A DNA stretch of 10,052 nucleotides from Nocardioidaceae bacterium (lineage in GTDB: Bacteria > Actinomycetota > Actinomycetes > Propionibacteriales > Nocardioidaceae): contig JACCSH010000232.1 of the NCBI GenBank assembly GCA_013813125.1, positions 1 to 10,052 of the forward strand. Reading direction: 5' to 3'. A model generated the notes under the pieces. It saw only the letters and a list, made by a program, of their open reading frames with translations, ran no database searches and was not told the DNA's origin. Both the position numbers and the translations under genes were made by a program. Below, piece by piece: positions 5,147-10,052 of the stretch; position 1 is the stretch's first letter, and every line of letters starts with the position of its first letter.

Positions 5147-7345
5147 ATGAAAGACATCACCGCTGAAGCCCCCACCCGCCGCGCCGACCCGGTCACCCAC
5201 CCCCCCGAGCTGTCGACTCCGACCAAACCACCCTTTCCCCCCAAGAAACCGGTTGAGCGTACCCATCACGGGCGAACGTTCGTCGATAACTACGAGTGGC
5301 TACGCGACAAGGACAGTTCTGAAACGATTCGCCATCTGGAAGCCGAGAACGCCTACACGGCCGCCCGGACATCCCATCTGGCCGAGCTACGCGACCAGAT
5401 CTTCGCTGAGATCAAGTCCCGGACCCAAGAGACCGACCTATCGGTTCCCACCCGGCGGGGACGCTACTGGCACTACTCGCGCACCATCGAAGGCAAGCAG
5501 TACCCGGTGCTGTGCCGTCAAGCTGTCGGAGCGGAGGGTGACTGGACCCCGCCGACCCTGGAGCCGGGCGCGCCCATCGACGGTGAGGCAATCCTGCTCG
5601 ACTGCAACGGGCTAGCTGACGGACACAGCTACTTCTCACTGGGCGCCTTCACCGTCTCGGTTGACGACCGGTTCCTGGCCTACTCGACTGACTTCATCGG
5701 CAACGAGCGCTACACCGTGCGCGTCAAGGACTTGCGAAGCGGCGAGCTGCTGGCCGACCAGGTGGACAACACCTTGCACGGGCTGACCTGGTCGCCCGAT
5801 GGCAAGCACCTGTTCTACACGACCGTCAACGAGGCGTGGCGCGCTGACAAAGTATGGCGACACGAGATCGGGTCGCACAGCTCCGACGACGTCCTCGTCC
5901 ATCACGAGGAGGACGACCGGTTCTTCACAGCGGTCGGCCGCACGACCTCCGACCGTTTCCTGGTCATCACCTCGACCTCCAAGATCACCAGCGAACAACG
6001 GGTCTTGGATGCGGGCGACCCGACAGGCGACTTCCGAGTGGTCGTTCCTCGAAGCGTCGGGGTGGAGTACGACCTTGAACACGCCGTCCTCGGGGATCAG
6101 GATGTCTTCTTCATCCTGCACAACTGCGGTGCGAAGAACTTTGCCCTCGGCCGAGGCCCGGCCTCGCTCTCGAACCTCGACGATCTCACCCCAGTGATCG
6201 AGCACAGCGAGGCGGTCCGCCTCACCTCCCACTCGACGTCCGCGGACACACTCGTAGTCGGGTTACGCGAGGACGGCCTGGCAAAGGTCCGAGTGTTTTC
6301 ACTCAGCGACGCCGGTGTGGGCAGCGGAGCTGATATCGAAGTCGATGAGGAGCTGTTCGCACTCGAGCCACACGAGTTCTCTGACTGGCATCAGCCGCTT
6401 GTGCGGCTGACCTACTCGTCGTGGGTCACCCCCGACACGGTGATGGACTATTCGCCGGTCAGCGGCGAGCGCAAAGTCCGCAAGCAGCAGACCATCCTCG
6501 GTGGATACACGCCCGACGACTATGTGCAGACGCGGGAGTGGGTCACCTCGAGCGACGGTGCGCGGGTGCCGATCTCGATCGTCCACCGCCGAGATGTTGA
6601 GCCTCGGTCCGGCTCTCCGCTGCTGCTGTACGGATACGGCTCGTACGAGATCCCCTACGATCCTGTGACGAGCATTGCCCGGCTGTCGCTGCTTGACCGT
6701 GGGATGGTGTTCGTCCTGGCTCATGTGCGCGGTGGCGGGGAGATGGGCCGGCACTGGTACGACGAGGGCAAGCTGCTCCACAAGAAGAACACGTTCACCG
6801 ACTTCGTCGCGTGCGCCCGGCATCTGGTCGACACCGGCTGGACCTCTCCGGACCGTCAGGTGGCGCTCGGAGGCAGCGCTGGTGGCCTGCTCATGGGGGC
6901 GGTCGCGAACCTCGCCCCGCAGCTGTTCGCCGGCATCGTCGCCCAAGTGCCGTTCGTCGATGCTCTGACCTCGATCCTGGACCCCGGCCTGCCCTTAACC
7001 GTGATCGAGTGGGATGAGTGGGGTGACCCGCTGCACGACCCCGACGTCTACGACTACATGGCCTCCTACTCGCCGTACGAGAATGTCAAAGCGCAGGACT
7101 ACCCAGCCATCTATGCCATCACCTCCCTTCACGACACCCGTGTGCTGTATGTCGAGGCAGCCAAGTGGGTGGCCAGACTGCGAGAGGTAAACACCGCAGA
7201 GGCGCCGATCCTCCTCAAGTGCGAGATGTCTGCCGGGCATGGTGGCGCGAGCGGTCGCTACGACAGCTGGCGGGAGACGGCCGACTTCTACGCGTGGATC
7301 ATCGATACCAGCGGCGCGGCATCCGAACCTTCCAGCGGCGCCTGA
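5147..7345 (+). CDS. ptrB: oligopeptidase B-type prolyl oligopeptidase family serine peptidase (S9A)
   Basis: A 732-residue peptidase of the prolyl oligopeptidase family that cleaves short peptides in the cytoplasm. The order is a Pro-rich N-terminus (about 9-40), an N-terminal segment with DNYEWLRD (near 44-51), a seven-bladed propeller to about 440, and a C-terminal alpha/beta hydrolase. The catalytic triad is complete: Ser577 in GGSAGGLLMG, Asp663 in SLHDTRVLY and His698 in SAGHGGASGRYDSW. The spacings (86 and 35 residues) equal those I recall for E. coli PtrB. The acidic pair Glu621 and Asp623 in IEWDEWGDP matches the position that in oligopeptidase B selects Arg or Lys at P1, which argues for trypsin-like rather than prolyl specificity. 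No signal peptide is seen. The ATG is preceded by AAGG that overlaps the dinB stop, 11 bp upstream. Two rare TTA codons occur (Leu617 and one in GLREDG). The family call is firm; the exact specificity is inferred. Confidence 0.94.
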   Translation: MKDITAEAPTRRADPVTHPPELSTPTKPPFPPKKPVERTHHGRTFVDNYEWLRDKDSSETIRHLEAENAYTAARTSHLAELRDQIFAEIKSRTQETDLSVPTRRGRYWHYSRTIEGKQYPVLCRQAVGAEGDWTPPTLEPGAPIDGEAILLDCNGLADGHSYFSLGAFTVSVDDRFLAYSTDFIGNERYTVRVKDLRSGELLADQVDNTLHGLTWSPDGKHLFYTTVNEAWRADKVWRHEIGSHSSDDVLVHHEEDDRFFTAVGRTTSDRFLVITSTSKITSEQRVLDAGDPTGDFRVVVPRSVGVEYDLEHAVLGDQDVFFILHNCGAKNFALGRGPASLSNLDDLTPVIEHSEAVRLTSHSTSADTLVVGLREDGLAKVRVFSLSDAGVGSGADIEVDEELFALEPHEFSDWHQPLVRLTYSSWVTPDTVMDYSPVSGERKVRKQQTILGGYTPDDYVQTREWVTSSDGARVPISIVHRRDVEPRSGSPLLLYGYGSYEIPYDPVTSIARLSLLDRGMVFVLAHVRGGGEMGRHWYDEGKLLHKKNTFTDFVACARHLVDTGWTSPDRQVALGGSAGGLLMGAVANLAPQLFAGIVAQVPFVDALTSILDPGLPLTVIEWDEWGDPLHDPDVYDYMASYSPYENVKAQDYPAIYAITSLHDTRVLYVEAAKWVARLREVNTAEAPILLKCEMSAGHGGASGRYDSWRETADFYAWIIDTSGAASEPSSGA

Positions 7346-7350
7346 AAGAG

Positions 7351-7390
7351 TCTCGTTTCGGTAACTGATGTCTCGGTTCGATAACTCATA
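7351..7390. repeat. two-copy 20-bp tandem direct repeat
   Basis: Unit 1 (7351-7370) and unit 2 (7371-7390) both start TCTCG, contain TTCG followed by TAACT and end near AT. They are identical at 16 of 20 positions by eye and are directly adjacent. The repeat begins six bases after the peptidase stop codon. It could be a remnant of a transposon end, a tandem protein-binding site, or a duplicated spacer. Nothing in the sequence decides between these. Confidence 0.7.
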
Positions 7391-7530
7391 GTGCGTGAGC
7401 GGTCCGCTGGTGTAAGAACATGCTGAGAGCAGCAACTATCGGCACCGGCTTGCGCGTTTACTCAGTAGTCCTCCGCGGCCAGTGGAGGTCAGCGACAGGC
7501 TCTGGCAGGAATCTCTTCCTCGGCAGATGT

Positions 7531-7551
7531 GTTGATGTGAGGAGAATCAAC
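7531..7551. repeat. small perfect inverted repeat upstream of the sigma factor gene
   Basis: GTTGAT and ATCAAC form 6-bp arms separated by nine bases (GTGAGGAGA), centred about 56 bases before the GTG start of the sigma factor gene. The position suits an operator or a leader hairpin. The arms are short, so chance is a real alternative. Confidence 0.35.
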
Positions 7552-7582
7552 GCGTCGACCAGGAGTTGACAGAACCGCTAGC

Positions 7583-7589
7583 AAAGGAG
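7583..7589 (+). promoter_or_regulatory. ribosome binding site of the sigma factor gene
   Basis: AAAGGAG lies seven bases before the GTG at 7597-7599, a near-ideal Shine-Dalgarno sequence. It decides this GTG as the start. Confidence 0.8.
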
Positions 7590-7596
7590 TTTCCCT

Positions 7597-8562
7597 GTGA
7601 CCACACGCCGTACGTCCACATTCGCCTCGCGTGACGGGTCAATCGAGGGTCGCGACAGCGTCGGCCTCTACCTCGACGAGATAGCCCGGACTCCGCTGCT
7701 GGACGCCGCCACCGAGGTCGAGCTGTCCAAAGCCGTCGAGGCCGGTCTGATGGCTCAGCACCTGCTAGCGACCGGGCGGGTCGGCAGAGCCAAGGGTGGG
7801 GCGCCGATGCGCGCAACGCGCGACGAGCTCGAATGGCTGGTGGAAGACGGTAACCGTGCCACTCAGCGGTTCATCCAGGCCAACTTGCGCCTCGTCGTGT
7901 CCATTGCCCGCAAGTACGGCCGATCCGCAATGCCGATGCTCGACCTGGTGCAAGAGGGCAACACCGGGCTGATCCGGGCCGTCGAGAAGTTCGACTACGC
8001 CAAGGGCTACAAGTTCTCGACCTACGCCACTTGGTGGGTTCGCCAGGCCATCACCCGCGGCATCGCTCAGCAGGCCCGGGTGGTACGGCTGCCGGTCCAT
8101 GTGGTCGAGGAGCTCAACCAGATCGGTTCGGCACGTCGCACGCTGGAGCGGCAGCTGGGACGCGACGCCGAACCGCACGAGATCGCCCTGGAGCTCGACA
8201 TGTCTGTCGAGCGCGTCCTTGACCTGATCAACTGGGGCCGCGAGCACGTGAGTCTCGACACTCCCGTCGACGACGAAGGCGAGACGTCGTTGGGGGATCT
8301 GGTCGCCAGGGAGACGACCCCAGGCCCTGACTCGGCATTTCTCGACGTTGAATCCCGGCGGCGCCTCGACGACCTCGTCGAACTCCTTGACGAGCGCTCC
8401 GCCGACGTGATCCGCTCCCGCTACGGGCTGGTCGACGGACGTCAGGAGAAGCTGGCCGACATCGGGGCACGGCACGGTGTGTCCGCTGAGCGCGTCCGCC
8501 AGCTCGAGCGCGAGGCCTTGGCCCAACTGCGCAAACTGGTCGACCCGGACCTCGCCGCGTAA
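7597..8562 (+). CDS. SigB-like group 2 sigma-70 family RNA polymerase sigma factor
   Basis: A 321-residue non-essential-type primary-like sigma factor, close in length and layout to mycobacterial SigB (323 residues). Region 1.2 is at 19-52 (RDSVGLYLDEIARTPLLDAA). Region 2 is at about 86-160, with the core-binding QANLRLVVSIARKYG and the RpoD box DLVQEGNTGLIRAVEKFDY, then FSTYATWWVRQAITR for -10 recognition and melting. Region 3 is at about 165-240. Region 4 is at about 255-315, with the -35 helix-turn-helix KLADIGARHGVSAERVRQLE. The acidic region 1.1 of housekeeping RpoD is absent, which favours an alternative sigma for stress or stationary phase that reads promoters like those of the housekeeping factor. 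No anti-sigma gene is adjacent. The start is GTG with a strong AAAGGAG site. The gene stands alone on its strand and converges with coaE. It could also be labelled HrdD-like; the group 2 call is firm. Confidence 0.93.
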   Translation: MTTRRTSTFASRDGSIEGRDSVGLYLDEIARTPLLDAATEVELSKAVEAGLMAQHLLATGRVGRAKGGAPMRATRDELEWLVEDGNRATQRFIQANLRLVVSIARKYGRSAMPMLDLVQEGNTGLIRAVEKFDYAKGYKFSTYATWWVRQAITRGIAQQARVVRLPVHVVEELNQIGSARRTLERQLGRDAEPHEIALELDMSVERVLDLINWGREHVSLDTPVDDEGETSLGDLVARETTPGPDSAFLDVESRRRLDDLVELLDERSADVIRSRYGLVDGRQEKLADIGARHGVSAERVRQLEREALAQLRKLVDPDLAA

Positions 8563-8563
8563 T

Positions 8564-8579
8564 AGCCGCGAGGCTTTCT
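8564..8579 (+). terminator. possible weak terminator hairpin after the sigma factor gene
   Basis: Right after the TAA stop, AGCC and GGCT form a 4-bp stem closed by a GCGA loop (GNRA type), followed by TTCT. It sits in the 60-bp space where the sigma gene and coaE converge. The stem is short, so this is tentative. Confidence 0.3.
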
Positions 8580-8622
8580 GTCCCACCCGCGCCGCCAGAG
8601 CAGCGCCTGCAACTGTCATTCT

Positions 8623-9237
8623 CTACGGCGCCGGCGGGGAGCCTGCGTGCACCCTCGTCAACTTCGCCCAGAGGTCGTCGACCGCTTCCTCCAGTTCTTG
8701 CATCGTGGCAGCGTTGACCACGACGTAGTCAGCGGCAGCCAACCGGTCTTCCCTGCTGGCCTGCGAAGAGATGCGCGCAGCGGCCTCATCGGCGGACAGC
8801 CCTCGCTCGTGCACCAGCCGTTCTTGTTGTACGTCGACCGACACGTCTACCACGACGACCGCATCGAAGTCGTCTGCCTGGCCGGTCTCGAGCAGGAGAG
8901 GGATGTCGTGCACAACCACCGACTGGTCGGACGCCGCACCCTCGATTTCGGCGGCGAGAGCCCGAACGCGCGGATGAATGATCGACTCGAGCCTGCGGCG
9001 AGCCTCGGCGTCGGCAAAGACCAGCTGACCCAGAGCAGAACGGTCGAGCTGCCCGTTGCTCGTCAATACGTCGGCACCGAACGCCTCAACGACTTCGGCC
9101 AGGCCAGGGGTTCCGACAGCGACGACCTCGCGGGCCAAGATGTCGGAGTCGACCACCACCGCCCCGCGCTTCGCCAGCAGGGCACCCACCGTCGACTTGC
9201 CCGACCCGATTCCCCCCGTCAGACCGACCCGCAGCAT
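8623..9237 (-). CDS. coaE: dephospho-CoA kinase
   Basis: A 204-residue enzyme for the last step of coenzyme A synthesis: ATP-dependent phosphorylation of the ribose 3'-hydroxyl of dephospho-CoA, in the cytoplasm. The P-loop GGIGSGKST is at 8-16 and VVDSD (28-32) carries the conserved acidic pair. NGQLDRSALGQLVFAD (61-76) and IIHPRVRALA (86-95) lead into the lid, VHDIPLLLETG (109-119) is the family signature, and RISSQASREDRLAAADYVV (155-173) is the C-terminal motif. The length suits the single-domain form; the C-terminal UPF0157 extension present in mycobacterial CoaE is absent. The ATG at 9235-9237 has AAGG eight bases upstream and begins directly at the first strand. An ATG eight codons further upstream is possible but unlikely. 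In many actinobacteria coaE lies next to rpsA; here a small membrane protein gene lies divergent instead. Confidence 0.95.
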   Translation of the reverse strand: MLRVGLTGGIGSGKSTVGALLAKRGAVVVDSDILAREVVAVGTPGLAEVVEAFGADVLTSNGQLDRSALGQLVFADAEARRRLESIIHPRVRALAAEIEGAASDQSVVVHDIPLLLETGQADDFDAVVVVDVSVDVQQERLVHERGLSADEAAARISSQASREDRLAAADYVVVNAATMQELEEAVDDLWAKLTRVHAGSPPAP

Positions 9238-9308
9238 GCGCCTCACCTTCTCACACCGCATGCGCGTCCGGCGCTCGGTCTGCCGCGCACCGGTCGCCGG
9301 GAATCGGC

Positions 9309-9318
9309 TAGAATCGTA
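9309..9318. promoter_or_regulatory. overlapping divergent -10-like hexamers between coaE and the small membrane protein gene
   Basis: On the plus strand TAGAAT (9309-9314) matches TATAAT at five of six positions, and lies 42 bases before the small gene's ATG. On the minus strand TACGAT (9313-9318) overlaps it by two bases and points towards coaE. Neither has a good -35 at 16-18 bp, which is common in GC-rich actinobacteria. This is a candidate shared promoter only. Confidence 0.4.
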
Positions 9319-9356
9319 CCGGCACCAGTGAAGAAATCCGCCGGAGGTGGCTTTTC

Positions 9357-9542
9357 ATGATGAACCTACTCGCCCTCAGCGCTGTTATCTCGTGCATCGT
9401 CTTCGGCACGGGATACGCGCTTCACCTGGTCTGGCTCATCAGATCCGACGGTTATGGTTTTCGGTCCTCGTCGGGACTGCCTCGGGACTGGGCGCCAGCG
9501 GAGTTGCCCAGCACTCCGTACTCGGCGAAACCGCACTACTGA
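9357..9542 (+). CDS. small single-pass membrane protein, 61 residues, function unknown
   Basis: The ATG at 9357 follows a strong GGAGGTG site with a seven-base spacer, and a second ATG comes directly after it. Residues about 4-28 form one hydrophobic helix (LLALSAVISCIVFGTGYALHLVWLI). They are followed by a positively charged, polar tail with the block RSDGYGFRSSSGLPRDW (29-45) and a Pro/Ser-rich end. The charge arrangement predicts the N-terminus outside and the tail in the cytoplasm, though it could be reversed. I recall short actinobacterial and actinophage membrane proteins with a similar DGYG...R...DW block after the helix, but I cannot name a function. A TAGAAT -10-like hexamer lies upstream. 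The gene is divergent from coaE and convergent with the SGNH hydrolase gene. That it is a real gene is supported by the ribosome site and the coherent membrane topology; a larger overlapping frame from 9347 looks like a shadow. Confidence 0.72.
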   Translation: MMNLLALSAVISCIVFGTGYALHLVWLIRSDGYGFRSSSGLPRDWAPAELPSTPYSAKPHY

Positions 9543-9590
9543 GCAAACAAGTGGTTCGCTTCCTGCAAACCCCTTTTCCGCTATAACCGA

Positions 9591-10052
9591 CTACCGCACC
9601 CAACGCACGTGCAGCTTATCGCGCGCAGACGTGCAGCGCGCCAGCGCAAGTGGCTCACCCCTGATGGCCTGAAGTATGCAGCCGCGGATGGCCGCTACCC
9701 CCCAGTGGTTGGGATGCCAAGACTCCTCGACGCCCCATGGCTGCCTGCCAAGAGAGAGCCGGTTGACCCACTCGAGCCGCCCCGAGGCGCCTGGCTGCTG
9801 CCATGAGGGCCGTCCGCCTTGTGCTACCTGGGAAACGCCGGTTTCACACAGCCGGTGGCCGTCCAGGACGGTGCTGATGTCCAGCAGGGCGACGTTTCGC
9901 AGGCCGCTCCGCTCGACGCCGGCAGCCACCGCACCGTTGATGATCGGCAGCGCAGTCGAGAAAGCCCAGGTGGCGTCCTCGTCGTACACGGGGCAGCCGC
10001 CGCGCGTGTAGCGGGCTGAAAGTGTCTCCGGGTAGCGCAGCATCGACCCCGG
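9591..10052 (-). CDS. SGNH/GDSL family hydrolase, C-terminal part (5' end beyond the window)
   Basis: The C-terminal 153 residues of an esterase-type SGNH hydrolase; the frame is open to the window edge, so the catalytic Ser (block I) and blocks II-III are not seen. Visible are PIINGAVAAGVERSG, the strand NVALLDISTVLDGHRLCETG, a Trp-containing segment RLEWVNRL, and the terminal block EESWHPNHWGVAAIRGC, whose His in WHPN should be the catalytic histidine. The layout resembles secreted actinobacterial hydrolases with LCETG and HPNYWGQ motifs. Four cysteines in this fragment suggest disulfides and export, though the signal peptide would lie outside the window. The substrate (lipid, acetylated sugar or ester) cannot be judged. 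The ATG at 10041-10043 is internal rather than a start, since the segment before it is too short to hold the fold. It converges with the small membrane protein gene, 48 bp apart. Confidence 0.82.
   Translation of the reverse strand, partial: PGSMLRYPETLSARYTRGGCPVYDEDATWAFSTALPIINGAVAAGVERSGLRNVALLDISTVLDGHRLCETGVSQVAQGGRPSWQQPGASGRLEWVNRLSLGRQPWGVEESWHPNHWGVAAIRGCILQAIRGEPLALARCTSARDKLHVRWVR

Larger units (their letters stand above)
7346..7596. other. non-coding stretch between the oligopeptidase and sigma factor genes
   Basis: A 251-bp spacer without a credible gene on either strand. It contains the 2 x 20 bp tandem repeat at 7351-7390, a weak 5-bp hairpin TGCTG-AGAG-CAGCA near 7431-7444, an inverted repeat at 7531-7551 and the ribosome site of the sigma gene. 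A TTGACA hexamer at 7566-7571 looks like a -35, but its -10 would fall on the ribosome site, so I do not call it a promoter. No clear terminator for the peptidase gene is seen. Confidence 0.6.

Noticed and set aside
5636-6946. Two long minus-strand frames inside the oligopeptidase gene
   Set aside because: The translations are Val/Asp/Arg-biased antisense shadows of the propeller and hydrolase domains with no family features.
3853-6997. TTA codons in dinB and the peptidase gene as a sign of bldA-type translational control
   Set aside because: That control is established for Streptomyces. The window does not look like Streptomyces, and at least three TTA codons in two housekeeping-type genes suggest the codon is simply tolerated.
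7566-7596. TTGACA at 7566 as a -35 element for the sigma factor gene
   Set aside because: A -10 at 17 bp would fall on the ribosome binding site and the start codon, leaving no room for a leader, and no TAnnnT hexamer is there.
7765-8619. 284-codon open frame on the minus strand over the sigma factor gene
   Set aside because: The plus strand encodes an unmistakable sigma factor with all conserved regions; the antisense product resembles no family and is a codon-bias shadow.
8647-9360. 237-codon open frame on the plus strand over coaE
   Set aside because: The minus strand has a complete P-loop kinase with all CoaE motifs; the plus frame is its shadow and runs through the coaE upstream region.
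9543-9590. Terminator between the small membrane protein gene and the converging SGNH hydrolase gene
   Set aside because: The 48-bp spacer has only a CCCCTTTT run and repeated GCAAAC, with no stable hairpin.
1-10052. CRISPR array, tRNA or rRNA genes, prophage or defence island
   Set aside because: No regularly spaced repeats, no tRNA-like cloverleaf and no integrase, transposase, nuclease or toxin-antitoxin gene was found. All sizeable genes belong to ordinary chromosomal families.

Overview
The window is a stretch of actinobacterial chromosome, mostly housekeeping and stress genes. The lineage call rests on several things: the DNA is GC-rich with codons ending in G or C, GTG starts occur, a DUF4192 protein is present, DinB carries the long Trp/Gly-rich C-terminal extension usual in actinobacteria, there is a SigB-like group 2 sigma factor, and the USP and GCS2-type ligase are of actinobacterial type. 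A Nocardioides- or Propionibacteriales-like host is my guess from protein resemblance only. I see no plasmid, phage, CRISPR or intact insertion-sequence gene.

Left part (2-3633), all on the minus strand. Reading in the direction of transcription: a DUF4192 protein (3633-2632), a 128-bp gap, then a compact operon of a GCS2-family glutamate-cysteine-ligase-like enzyme (2503-1013), a universal stress protein (978-574) and a small HhH-GPD base-excision-type protein (577-2). The ligase and USP are 34 bp apart. The USP stop overlaps the GTG start of the glycosylase-like gene by 4 bases. The operon suggests a combined small-molecule, stress and DNA-repair theme, but the substrate of the ligase and the lesion (if any) of the HhH protein are unknown.

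Middle part (3634-7345), plus strand. A divergent intergenic region leads into dinB (translesion DNA polymerase IV with an internal beta-clamp motif), followed 11 bp later by a prolyl-oligopeptidase-family peptidase of oligopeptidase B type with a complete Ser-Asp-His triad.

Right part (7346-10052). A 251-bp non-coding stretch holds a 2 x 20 bp tandem repeat, a small inverted repeat and a strong ribosome binding site. It precedes a SigB-like group 2 sigma factor. coaE (dephospho-CoA kinase) converges on the sigma gene. A 61-residue single-pass membrane protein is divergent from coaE, and their shared spacer holds overlapping -10-like hexamers in both directions. The window ends inside the C-terminal part of a probably secreted SGNH/GDSL hydrolase on the minus strand.

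No clearly new multi-gene system is visible. The points most worth a second look are the ligase-USP-HhH operon, the non-canonical residue at the lyase-lysine position of the HhH protein, the tandem repeat behind the peptidase gene, and the small membrane protein.
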